From assembly GCA_001577215.1 (NCBI GenBank), contig LSCC01000043.1, positions 1 through 9,297 on the forward strand: a stretch of 9,297 nucleotides of DNA, read 5' to 3'. The DNA comes from Fidelibacterota bacterium TCS52 (GTDB lineage Bacteria; Fidelibacterota; Fidelibacteria; Fidelibacterales; Fidelibacteraceae). The notes beneath the pieces are model-generated. The model searched no databases and had not been told where the DNA came from. It worked only from the letters and a program-made list of their open reading frames with translations. This document shows positions 1-7,885 of the stretch, piece by piece; position 1 is the first letter of the stretch; each line of letters opens with the position of its first letter. The translations under genes and the position numbers were made by a program.

Positions 1-1322
1 CCATTCTCATAACTTTCATCTAAATTAAATCCTATTGTTAATGAAACTGAACTTGCCCCTGTTGGTAATTTTACCGATAAACCTATGTGATTTGTGGGAG
101 AATTTAATTCCCTCAATATTCCTAAATCATAGAAAGCTAGCAAATTTGACCTGCCGGAGAATACTCCAAATTCAAAACTTAAACCATAATATTCTTCTGT
201 CAAATATTGTTCAAAATATGCACCTCGTAAAAAATCTGCTCCGCCTAATTTGATAATATCATAGATCTTAATTTCACTTTTTGAATCAACAATTGCATAT
301 TTTACTTTTATATTAGCACCAATTTTTTTATATCGGATAATTAAATTAGAAAAGATCGATGAAAAATACATTTTATCATTTTCAAAATTTTTCATTCCTA
401 TTTCGCCAAAGAAATCATTAATTACAATTCCCTTTCCCCACTTACCATCTATTCTTAACCTTGTTCCATATTGTTTCATTGATTTATAACCGATTTTTTC
501 ACCACCTTCAGATGAATAAATATTTTCTAATGAATTTATATACCCAAGCCGTAGCTTTGGATTAAATTGATAATAAATGTGCAGATCAATATCCCGTTTT
601 ACATATAAAGTATCATGAAAATCCTGAAAATATTCTCCCTTTACCGAAAAACCACTATTAAAAATATAAGGTTCAAAATAATTCAATTTTATGCGATTAG
701 TTTTAAAATTCGGTCTATACCAAGAGAGTGAAGCATATCTTCCCAAACCAAATAAATTTTGCATCTCAATTGAAAAATTACCAATAATTCCACTTTCATC
801 CCTCTCTTTTTTATAACTTAATAATGCATCCAATTTTGCTTTATTTTTCGGTTTCGTATATAATCTTAATCCTGTTTTATAAATATTTTTTCTATTTGAA
901 ACACTCAGATAATTAATTTGTTTTAACTCATGAATCGCTTTATCTGCTTTCAAATAATTATATTCACCTAATGGCAATTCAGTAATATTCCTTTCAATAA
1001 TATTTACTTCTCTCTCTTTATATTTCCCGTACACAATCGTATCAATTGTAACATATTCACCTTTTTGAACTCTAAATTTAAATAGATCATTTTCATCTTT
1101 TTTTTCATATTTTTCTAAAATTATTTTTGCATAAGGGTAACCTTTTTTGGCGAATTCTCTTACTTTTGAATCTAATATTTTTTCTACTTTGTCAGAATTT
1201 GATTTCACAATTGTTGAATCATTATTAATTAATAAAAACGTTTTTGCCTTAGAATTATTATAAAAAAGTATGATCAATAATAATATCAGTTTAATAACAA
1301 TATTTTTGTTAATAAATTTCAT
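1..1322 (-). CDS. Omp85-superfamily outer-membrane protein with two POTRA-like domains (BamA/TamA/TpsB-like), C-terminus cut by window edge
   Basis: The reading frame opens with ATG at 1322 and stays open for 440 codons to the left edge, so the stop lies outside the window. A signal peptide is visible: Lys-rich start, hydrophobic core at residues 8-21, likely cleavage after SKA at 24-26. Residues about 44-100 and 101-160 each read as a POTRA-like alpha/beta unit (KKGYPYAKI, then YVTIDTIVYG). From about 165 on the chain alternates as barrel strands, including a YFEPYIFNSGF stretch. The strongest family evidence is GGADFLRGAYFEQ at 360-372, which fits the conserved L6-loop (V/L)RG(F/Y/A) motif that reaches into the Omp85 barrel. 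The sequence at the edge (VSLTIGFNLDESYEN) resembles the second-last strand, so perhaps 10-20 residues are missing. Known family roles are insertion of outer-membrane proteins or secretion through the barrel. Two POTRAs is fewer than the usual five of housekeeping BamA, so a dedicated assembly or secretion factor is more likely. It starts 3 bp after the preceding stop, without a good ribosome binding site of its own. Confidence 0.82.
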   Translation of the reverse strand, partial: MKFINKNIVIKLILLLIILFYNNSKAKTFLLINNDSTIVKSNSDKVEKILDSKVREFAKKGYPYAKIILEKYEKKDENDLFKFRVQKGEYVTIDTIVYGKYKEREVNIIERNITELPLGEYNYLKADKAIHELKQINYLSVSNRKNIYKTGLRLYTKPKNKAKLDALLSYKKERDESGIIGNFSIEMQNLFGLGRYASLSWYRPNFKTNRIKLNYFEPYIFNSGFSVKGEYFQDFHDTLYVKRDIDLHIYYQFNPKLRLGYINSLENIYSSEGGEKIGYKSMKQYGTRLRIDGKWGKGIVINDFFGEIGMKNFENDKMYFSSIFSNLIIRYKKIGANIKVKYAIVDSKSEIKIYDIIKLGGADFLRGAYFEQYLTEEYYGLSFEFGVFSGRSNLLAFYDLGILRELNSPTNHIGLSVKLPTGASSVSLTIGFNLDESYEN

Positions 1323-1325
1323 AAT

Positions 1326-4300
1326 TTAAAAATACGCTCTCACTTCTACTTTTCCTAAAATGATAGAATCACTTTTACCTCTTTTACGATATTGAAATAA
1401 TCCATTTACAGATATTGCTTCAGAAATTCGCTTTTCATATCTAATTATTGCTCTCGTTGATGAACCAATTGGTCGCCCCTGAGCAATTTCATGAGGAAAT
1501 ATTCCGTCATAATCACTCCACACTTTTGAATAAGTAATTGAAGCAAAAATCAGTTCTCCCACTTTTCTGTTCCAGTTCCATTCATTTTTTACAACTAACA
1601 AATCTGTATTGAATTGACTATTGAAATCCGTATTAATATTCTGATATTCTACTTCTAAACTATTGCTTATATTTTTGAAAATAGAATACTGGAAATTAAC
1701 GGCTCCTCCCTTTCGTTTCATTTTTATTGAATAACTTCCTATCGGTAAAGTTTCTATTATTTCATTTGAATGTTTTAAAATAAAATCCCATCTTGATTTT
1801 TTTCGTACAATTCTATATTTATATTCAAATTTATTATTTGTCGCCAACTTCTCTGCATTAAGATCTCTTGCATTTTGCATTCTTGATTGATCTACAAAAA
1901 CAGAGAATATTTTCTTTCCGGATTTTGATCTGAACTTAAAATTATTTTTAAACCTTATAGAGCCAAAATACAAAGATGAATCTAATTCATCAGTTGAAAT
2001 ATTTGAATATAATCTCAAATCATCAGATTTAAATTCTAAATTTGTTCGGTTATTGTATGAAAATTTAATTGGTATTTTAAAATTAAATTCTTTTTGCCAA
2101 CGAATATTCCACTGACTTTTATGAACATATTGCTCAATTCGTTCATTTGTTAATTCATATCTTAAACGATATTCTCCGAGATCATCAAAAACATATCGGT
2201 TATAATTTGCATCCCAAGAATATTGTCCATATCCCACTCCAACAGAATCAAACACAGTTTCCCTTTTTGCTTCTGAAGTTCTATTAATATTTGTGTTTAT
2301 ATTTCCGGAAAATCCCCATTTTGGATTCCGATATTGAAATCTATTTTGTGTAAGAAAAAAATTCTCGTTTTCCTCACAATGCCGTTCATCTCTATATGAA
2401 GCAGTAATATACCATGAAGAAAACGGCGAGAATTTACGATTATATTTTACCTTAACATCATTTTTTTGTGAGTACCAATTAAATTCCTCTATTTCGTTAT
2501 TCCATCTAAAATTATCTCTAAAAATGTGTTCTATAGAAAATTTATTTAGATGAATTCCGGTGGTAAATTTTTCACTTCTGTGAGAATTATTGTTATAAAT
2601 TGGTTCCAGATAATCACGATCGTAATTTAAAGTGGTATTAACCCTCTTGAACAATGGAAACTTTACTCCTAGTTTAAGTATTTGATACGGCAGTAATTTT
2701 TTATCGATCAGTTGCGACCAATTATATTTAATTCCAAAATTACCCTTTTTAATTCCGTAAATGTTTATTTTTGAACGCAAGCTATCATTAGTTGCACCAA
2801 CTTGATGAAACGATAAATTATTTTGGAATTTTTTATGCTCAAATTGTAATTCATAATTAAAATATTTTGTGATTGTATCTTGTGAAGTGTAGCCAATATT
2901 TCTTTCAAAATCGGGATTAGTCAATTTATCAAAACTCCTAAATTTTTTGTTTTTAATCCAGCCATTTAATTGTAAAGTTACCTTGGGATTATCCTTTTTT
3001 ATTACAAACCTACTGTCCCATTTTAAAGCACCACTATTATCCTTATTTCTATTATAATTATTTTGATCATATGAGGAATACGCACATTCAATATTTAATC
3101 CTATTCTCTTTTTAAAATTTAATGACAAACCACCAGAACTTACCAAATGAGTAGTTGGTAAATTAACAATTCGACGAGGATAATATTGAGAAGCAGGATC
3201 ATTAGGGGCATATTTATAATATGGATAACCATCTGTTGTATCACATCTAACATATCCACCATTTACATTTTCTCTGTAAAAATAGACACTATAATTACCA
3301 TTATCTCTTCCGTTAAAAACCCAAATACTATCAGAAAAAATATAATCTCCACTGCTATCTTCTACGGCAGTTGAAACAGAAATTATCTCTTTATCACTAA
3401 TTTTCTTTAATGAGTCGGAATCAATTTCAGATAAAAACATATCAGTCGGATTTTTTTCGTCTTGTTTTTCTCTAATTGCAGAAACCCAAAATTTACTATT
3501 TTTCAAGAACGATCTTTCAGCATAACCACCAAAACTTGTTTGTGGAAATGTTTCGTTTTTGTAATTGAACTCAACAAATATTCTTGACTCTTCTGAAACC
3601 AAAACATCCGACGAAAAAAATATTTCAGCATTTTGATAATATAACATATATTTATTTTTAGCAAGTTTCTCACCATCCAAATATACACTTTCCGAACCTG
3701 AAATAATTATAATTGAGGATTCGCCATTTTTACCAATTAAACGATATGGACCTTGATCACCACTTTTTGTTTCCAATTTTTGTCGTTGGAATGTTCCATT
3801 CGCTCCTCCAAAGAATCCTGCTGACTTGAAATTTTTCCCCTCTATTCTTGTTGAAGCTCCCATTAATTTGCGATCATATTTATTCCAATAACCATAATTC
3901 GATCTGATATCAATATCTCCTATTTGAGAATACGTCTTATTCGATTGTAATATTAAATAAATCCTGTCTATCTCTTGTAATGATTGAGTTGATGAATAAG
4001 ATTTATATGGTGTGGAATTATCTGTAATAGCTCCTGCAATAGTTAATTTCGGCGTTAATTTACCGGATATTTTCAAATCCATTCCTGCATTCAGAGAACT
4101 TTGTCCATTTGTACTTACTTGAATTTGACGAAATATTGAACCGGTTGTCTTTACATTTGATTGGTCAATATAAGAAATTTTACTTTCAGATTTTACATTT
4201 TCCTCATTTTCATCGAAATAATCATTAATCTTTTTTATTCCAAGATCATAACTTTTTGGAACTGTCAATTCTGAATAATGGTAGAAAATTTTCACATTTT

Positions 4301-4514
4301 GAATAGAATCAATTTTATCTAAAAGTATAAATCTTCCATAGGTATTATCAATTGCATAATGTATTGATTCTTTTTCCCAAACTAATGAATCCACTTTAAT
4401 ATAATTTTTCTTTAGTGAATAAATCGTCTTATCTTTTTCAAGAATAATGTTTTCGGACATACTTCCTGCAAAAAGTATCTTAACAAAAGCAATTAGGATA
4501 AAAAATTTACGCAT
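1326..4514 (-). CDS. Giant outer-membrane beta-barrel protein of uncharacterised family (1062 aa)
   Basis: I do not recognise a named family. The start is set at ATG 4514 because a GGAAA Shine-Dalgarno (4523-4527) sits 8 nt upstream and because the protein then opens directly with a signal peptide (MRKFFILIAFVKILFAG). An in-frame TTG at 4529 would add five residues that overlap the Shine-Dalgarno. Residues about 22-92 form a small beta domain. At about 122-200 comes a conserved-looking block (TGSIFRQIQVS, DLKISGKL, ITDNSTP, LQEIDRIYLIL, GDID) of the kind seen in large unannotated outer-membrane proteins of the Bacteroidota/FCB group. Residues about 253-320 hold a second beta domain with GSESVYLDG. 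The rest, to 1062, is rich in alternating aromatic/polar strands, with many Tyr, Trp, Phe, Asn and Lys, and ends in RAYF; a terminal aromatic is the usual barrel signature. It lies 22 bp after the propeller gene and 3 bp before the Omp85 gene, suggesting one transcript. Role unknown; a structural barrel, an export channel or an adhesin-like surface protein are all possible. Confidence 0.8.
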   Translation of the reverse strand: MRKFFILIAFVKILFAGSMSENIILEKDKTIYSLKKNYIKVDSLVWEKESIHYAIDNTYGRFILLDKIDSIQNVKIFYHYSELTVPKSYDLGIKKINDYFDENEENVKSESKISYIDQSNVKTTGSIFRQIQVSTNGQSSLNAGMDLKISGKLTPKLTIAGAITDNSTPYKSYSSTQSLQEIDRIYLILQSNKTYSQIGDIDIRSNYGYWNKYDRKLMGASTRIEGKNFKSAGFFGGANGTFQRQKLETKSGDQGPYRLIGKNGESSIIIISGSESVYLDGEKLAKNKYMLYYQNAEIFFSSDVLVSEESRIFVEFNYKNETFPQTSFGGYAERSFLKNSKFWVSAIREKQDEKNPTDMFLSEIDSDSLKKISDKEIISVSTAVEDSSGDYIFSDSIWVFNGRDNGNYSVYFYRENVNGGYVRCDTTDGYPYYKYAPNDPASQYYPRRIVNLPTTHLVSSGGLSLNFKKRIGLNIECAYSSYDQNNYNRNKDNSGALKWDSRFVIKKDNPKVTLQLNGWIKNKKFRSFDKLTNPDFERNIGYTSQDTITKYFNYELQFEHKKFQNNLSFHQVGATNDSLRSKINIYGIKKGNFGIKYNWSQLIDKKLLPYQILKLGVKFPLFKRVNTTLNYDRDYLEPIYNNNSHRSEKFTTGIHLNKFSIEHIFRDNFRWNNEIEEFNWYSQKNDVKVKYNRKFSPFSSWYITASYRDERHCEENENFFLTQNRFQYRNPKWGFSGNINTNINRTSEAKRETVFDSVGVGYGQYSWDANYNRYVFDDLGEYRLRYELTNERIEQYVHKSQWNIRWQKEFNFKIPIKFSYNNRTNLEFKSDDLRLYSNISTDELDSSLYFGSIRFKNNFKFRSKSGKKIFSVFVDQSRMQNARDLNAEKLATNNKFEYKYRIVRKKSRWDFILKHSNEIIETLPIGSYSIKMKRKGGAVNFQYSIFKNISNSLEVEYQNINTDFNSQFNTDLLVVKNEWNWNRKVGELIFASITYSKVWSDYDGIFPHEIAQGRPIGSSTRAIIRYEKRISEAISVNGLFQYRKRGKSDSIILGKVEVRAYF

Positions 4515-4522
4515 CAATTCAA

Positions 4523-4527
4523 TTTCC
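4523..4527 (-). promoter_or_regulatory. Ribosome binding site deciding the start of the giant barrel gene
   Basis: GGAAA on the minus strand lies 8 nt before ATG 4514. It overlaps the alternative in-frame TTG at 4527-4529, so the TTG is very unlikely to be the start. Confidence 0.55.
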
Positions 4528-4536
4528 AATAATTAA

Positions 4537-5364
4537 TTATTGTTTGAACTTTTTATTAAGAGATGAAAATTGAATAATTTCGCCTCCAGTATTTATTAAA
4601 ATATTTTCCTTATTATCTATGAAAATAATATTTAAATAATTAGACAGAGTGTCTATTTTACTTTCCTTAAAATACCAATTAAAAATTGTTGTTCCATCTG
4701 TAAAAATAATATTATTAGAATTTGCAGACAAAAAGTTTCTTAATGTATATTTACTAGGCATTTTTAATTCGTATTTCACCATCCCTGCATTATTAATAAG
4801 CAATAATTTATTTCTTTTTTCCACAAACATATAAATAAATCCTTCAGAATAACTTAATTTAACTTTCTCGTTTAGAAAATGTTTCACTTGCTCATCTCCC
4901 CATGGCTGCGAAAAATTCTCACCGGGTTTTACGCGTAAAATCTGCTTTCGAAATTTATCATAGATCAACCAATCACGATTTGAAAGAACAATAAATTTAC
5001 TTGGGAAAATGAATTCATCAGGCAGATCGATCGCTTGAATAAAATTCAAATATTCATCAAATTCCAAAATTTTTAATGTTTGATCATCTAATAAATATAT
5101 TATATCAGGTTCAACAATATTAATATTCTTGGGTGAAACAAAAATACTTTGATTCCCAGCGTTAGAATTAAATTGACTTAATAATTCATAATATTTTGAA
5201 TATTTTTTTATGGTTCCTTCTGAAATATTCAAAGTATATAGATTTCCAAAATTATCTTTGACAATTTCATCACAACTCGAAATGGATGTTTTATTGGTTT
5301 GACTTTGGGAAATTGTAAAAAATAAAATAATTGTTACAATTATTTTTATAAATTTAGTTTTCAT
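4537..5364 (-). CDS. Secreted beta-propeller (NHL/six-bladed-like) protein
   Basis: This is a 275-residue exported protein. It opens with a clear signal peptide (MKTKFIKIIVTIILFFTISQSQ, likely cleaved near residue 20-22). There is no lipobox: the only nearby Cys is at 31, outside a lipoprotein context. The mature part repeats a weak pattern of about 35-45 residues, roughly at 31-64, 72-106, 117-145, 166-200, 213-237 and 244-268. Each unit has a 'DxxxNLYTL / IIYLLDD / DWLIYDK / GFIYMFVEKR / NIIFTDG / ENILINT' strand followed by a strand such as TLKILEFD or KLLLINNAG. That spacing fits six blades of an NHL/YWTD-type propeller, a fold used for binding partners or ligands rather than a fixed reaction. 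ATG 5364 is supported by AAGGA 5 nt upstream. The gene sits between a TonB-dependent receptor and a giant barrel, so a periplasmic or surface accessory role to one of them is reasonable inference. The partner and ligand are unknown. Confidence 0.72.
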   Translation of the reverse strand: MKTKFIKIIVTIILFFTISQSQTNKTSISSCDEIVKDNFGNLYTLNISEGTIKKYSKYYELLSQFNSNAGNQSIFVSPKNINIVEPDIIYLLDDQTLKILEFDEYLNFIQAIDLPDEFIFPSKFIVLSNRDWLIYDKFRKQILRVKPGENFSQPWGDEQVKHFLNEKVKLSYSEGFIYMFVEKRNKLLLINNAGMVKYELKMPSKYTLRNFLSANSNNIIFTDGTTIFNWYFKESKIDTLSNYLNIIFIDNKENILINTGGEIIQFSSLNKKFKQ

Positions 5365-5369
5365 TTTTA

Positions 5370-5374
5370 TCCTT
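5370..5374 (-). promoter_or_regulatory. Ribosome binding site of the propeller gene
   Basis: AAGGA on the minus strand is followed by a 5-nt spacer and ATG 5364. It is one of the clearest Shine-Dalgarno sequences in the window and shows that this organism uses such sites at least at some genes. Confidence 0.6.
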
Positions 5375-5413
5375 AAAAATTAATTTAAACAATGAATGTA
5401 ACATTTAAATAAT

Positions 5414-5441
5414 ATAATAATAATTCTGTATAAATTGTTAA
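5414..5441 (-). promoter_or_regulatory. Candidate sigma70-like promoter for the propeller/barrel/Omp85 genes
   Basis: The 141-bp gap between the receptor stop and the propeller start holds, on the minus strand, TTAACA (5436-5441; five of six bases match TTGACA), a 16-bp spacer and TATTAT (5414-5419; five of six match TATAAT). Initiation would fall near 5407, giving a leader of about 43 nt. In DNA this AT-rich such matches arise by chance, so the call is tentative. If real, the three downstream genes can be expressed apart from the receptor. The rest of the gap shows no gene and no convincing hairpin. Confidence 0.3.
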
Positions 5442-5505
5442 ACTTTTTTATTATTTAGAAAGTGAAACATTAAGAATAACTTTAATTAAGAATCCATCAA
5501 TGTAA

Positions 5506-7656
5506 TTAAAATTTCACTCCAAATTTTATTTCGTAAGTTCTCCCGGGCATTGGAAAATAACGGATTATTTCATATTCTTCATTTAACAAATTTTTCATTG
5601 CAAATGATGCATTAATTTGAAATGCTTTGAATTGAAGTTTTCTTTGAGTTGAAAAATTATAAAGATCATACCGCTTCATCACAATTTTATTGTTAAAATC
5701 CTCATAACTTTCTCCATTGGAAATATATTCAAAAATGAAATTCTGTTTGAAAAGGCTAATTTGTAATTGTGAAAATAATTGATAAGCTGGTTTAAAAGGC
5801 AATGCCTTATTAAAATATTCACTCTCAGATTTATTCAAATAATCATACTCCGAATAACTACCATTTATGGAAATGTGTTTGATTAGTTTTAGATTTATAG
5901 AAATTTCATATCCGGAATTTATTGCTTTGGACAAGTTTGTTTGAGTATATTCATTTGTAGAATCCTGTATCCAAACTATTGCATTATTTATATCATAATG
6001 AAAATTTTTATATCGCAGATCTACAATTGATGACTTGTTTACCAATCCAACTTGCCAATTTATATTCTCTCTCCTTTCTGGTAATAAATCCGGATTTGCC
6101 AAAGACCATACACCATTAATAGATAATTTTGAATCATAATCCGGTAATTTAAATCCTGTTCCAACAGAATAATTTCCAAAAAGTTTATTCCCAAATAAAT
6201 TCAATTTTATTGAACCGCCAAATTCCCAACTTGTTTCCTCTGTTACATCTTTAATTTTATCATTTCTGATAGCACCAAAAATATCAATACTTTGATTAAA
6301 TATTTTAATATCAATATCTGCTGCACCACTAAAAAAAGAGGTTTCACGAGGATGAGAATAATTATTTGTAATTGTATCAGTGATATCTTGCTCGACATAA
6401 TCTTCCCATTTCTTACCAAGAGATACAGAATATTTAATGATCTTATCAGTAAATAAACCCGATAATTTTATCTCTTCTAAACTATTTTCAATTTCTACAT
6501 TTTTATTTAAAATAGAATCATTCAAAGCATAATTATCTTTATTATTAGAGTTAATATATTTTAAGAAAATAAAATTCTTTCCATCATTGTATCCAATTTT
6601 TAAATTTTCAGATATAAAAGAATGATCTAACTTGAAATTATTTAATAGATTAATAGTACTACCGGGAATTTCACTTTCACCAAGTTTAGTAAATATATTT
6701 CCAGATACTATTAATTGATCAGCAATACGAGTATTATAGCTATAAAACAATTGTTGTTTAAAAATTGAATTGTTTTCTCTAATTTTAACTTTTCCATTTG
6801 TATCTTTGTAAGTAAAATTATTTTCATTTTTGGTTACATTTACATTTACTAAATGTCCACCATGATAATTAAAATGAATTGAATGGTTTGTAACATATTT
6901 ATTAAATTTCCCATAAGATATATGACCATCATAAATTTGATCCTTTTTCTTGCTCTCTTTTGTATTGATATTTATTATTCCACCAACTGCTTCTTCACCA
7001 AAATAAGCCGAACCGGATTCCGGCAAAATTTCAATCGACTTTACAATAGAAATTGGTAATTCAGCAATATTCAAATTTCCACTTTCCAAAGGACTACCAT
7101 TTAATAAAATAAGAACTTTATCGGAATAATTTCCTCTTATCTTTATTTTCTGTGATTGATCAATGTTTAATATTTTTAATGAAGATACTTGTTTTAAAAC
7201 CTCTTCAATAGTTGTACTTGGAAGTAAATGTACATTATCCATATTAATTATTTTAATTTTTTCTTCAGGTAATTTATTTATAAACGAATGAACCATCTCT
7301 GATTCAGCAACAACACCCTCTAATTTAATGATATTTATGCCCATTTCTATTGTTAAATTAATTCTCTTTTCTGGTATCACCTCTATTGTTCTAATTTCAT
7401 CAATATAAGAAATATGACTAAAAATTATTTTATATTCTCCCAAACGAACATTGTTTATTCTAAAATTTCCATTTGCATCTGTAACAGCACCATAATTTGT
7501 GTTTTCTAAAAATACATTGACATTTTCAATTGGGAAACCTGTTTGAATATCAGTAACCTTTCCCTCAATTTTCCCAATTATTTGACTAAATAATGAATTG
7601 TTGAATAATAAAAATGTTAAAATTAGAAAAACAATATATGTACATTTTTTAAACAT
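5506..7656 (-). CDS. TonB-dependent outer-membrane receptor with N-terminal CarboxypepD_reg-like domain
   Basis: This 716-residue receptor imports a ligand across the outer membrane using TonB-ExbBD energy. The signal peptide spans residues 1-24 (hydrophobic 8-18, cleavage near LFS-Q). A CarboxypepD_reg-like beta-sandwich covers about 28-105 (GKIEGKVTDIQTGFPIENV, VTDANGNFRINNV). A possible TonB-box-like stretch, KLEGVVAES, follows at 111-119. The plug domain covers about 127-233 and is recognisable by IKIRGNYSDKVLILLNGSPL (171-190), LPISIVKSIEIL (200-211), SAYFGEEAVGG (216-226) and IININT. The remaining ~480 residues are barrel strands, with PDLLPERRENINWQVG late in the barrel and the end GRTYEIKFGVKF, the usual C-terminal signature. 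The length is that of small-ligand receptors (siderophore, cobalamin, metal) and well below the ~1000 residues of SusC proteins. No SusD gene accompanies it, so a glycan role is less likely. The substrate cannot be read from the sequence. It lies 25 bp downstream of tRNA-Leu; only a weak GAGA-type ribosome binding site is seen. Confidence 0.93.
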   Translation of the reverse strand: MFKKCTYIVFLILTFLLFNNSLFSQIIGKIEGKVTDIQTGFPIENVNVFLENTNYGAVTDANGNFRINNVRLGEYKIIFSHISYIDEIRTIEVIPEKRINLTIEMGINIIKLEGVVAESEMVHSFINKLPEEKIKIINMDNVHLLPSTTIEEVLKQVSSLKILNIDQSQKIKIRGNYSDKVLILLNGSPLESGNLNIAELPISIVKSIEILPESGSAYFGEEAVGGIININTKESKKKDQIYDGHISYGKFNKYVTNHSIHFNYHGGHLVNVNVTKNENNFTYKDTNGKVKIRENNSIFKQQLFYSYNTRIADQLIVSGNIFTKLGESEIPGSTINLLNNFKLDHSFISENLKIGYNDGKNFIFLKYINSNNKDNYALNDSILNKNVEIENSLEEIKLSGLFTDKIIKYSVSLGKKWEDYVEQDITDTITNNYSHPRETSFFSGAADIDIKIFNQSIDIFGAIRNDKIKDVTEETSWEFGGSIKLNLFGNKLFGNYSVGTGFKLPDYDSKLSINGVWSLANPDLLPERRENINWQVGLVNKSSIVDLRYKNFHYDINNAIVWIQDSTNEYTQTNLSKAINSGYEISINLKLIKHISINGSYSEYDYLNKSESEYFNKALPFKPAYQLFSQLQISLFKQNFIFEYISNGESYEDFNNKIVMKRYDLYNFSTQRKLQFKAFQINASFAMKNLLNEEYEIIRYFPMPGRTYEIKFGVKF

Positions 7657-7681
7657 CTTCTAATCTCTTTTTTAAAATTTG

Positions 7682-7765
7682 TACCGAGAGAGGGATTTGA
7701 ACCCTCAAGAGCCGAAGCTCGGGGGATTTTGAATCCCCTGCGTTTGCCAATTTCACCATCCCGGC
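7682..7765 (-). tRNA. tRNA-Leu (anticodon CAA)
   Basis: The minus strand folds as a complete class II tRNA of 84 nt. The acceptor stem pairs GCCGGGA (7765-7759) with TCTCGGT (7689-7683), including a G-U first pair; the discriminator is A at 7682. The D arm is GTG/CGC around a loop containing TTGGCAAA. The anticodon stem is GGGGA/TCCCC around the loop TTCAAAA, putting CAA at 7731-7729, which reads the Leu codon TTG. The long variable arm is GAGC-TTCG-GCTC, as expected for Leu. The T arm is GAGGG-TTCAAAT-CCCTC. The 3' CCA is not encoded (CAAA follows the discriminator), so it would be added by CCA transferase. Confidence 0.96.
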
Positions 7766-7885
7766 AAGTGGCTAAAATTCCGAATAAATTAATAAAAAAA
7801 CAAGAATAATATTTTATTTTTTAATATTGAAATATTTTTAATAAATTATAACTAATGAAAATTCTAAATCATTATTAGGAAAAAT
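7766..7885. promoter_or_regulatory. Divergent AT-rich promoter region between tRNA-Leu and dut
   Basis: This 120-bp gap separates the minus-strand tRNA from plus-strand dut and so should hold promoters for both. On the plus strand, TTGAAA (7827-7832) and TAACTA (7849-7854) are 16 bp apart and could serve dut. On the minus strand a TATTAT box near 7807-7812 lies about 40 bp before the tRNA, but without a good -35 partner. AGGA (7877-7880) is the dut ribosome binding site, 5 nt before the ATG. No operator or hairpin stands out from the AT background. Confidence 0.35.

Noticed and set aside
35..253. 72-codon plus-strand open frame
   Set aside because: It lies fully antisense to the Omp85 gene, with no ribosome binding site and a composition that mirrors the real gene.
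4515..4529. Earlier TTG start of the giant barrel gene
   Set aside because: The TTG overlaps the GGAAA ribosome binding site that serves ATG 4514, and the longer start puts charged residues before a complete signal peptide.
5440..5466. Hairpin ACTTT...AAAGT after the receptor gene
   Set aside because: The stem is only five AT-rich pairs with a loop of about 12 nt and no T run follows on the minus strand; expected by chance here.
7682..7704. tRNA-Leu 3' end as an island attachment site
   Set aside because: tRNA 3' ends are common integration sites, but I saw no second copy of this segment, no integrase and no clear composition change in the window.
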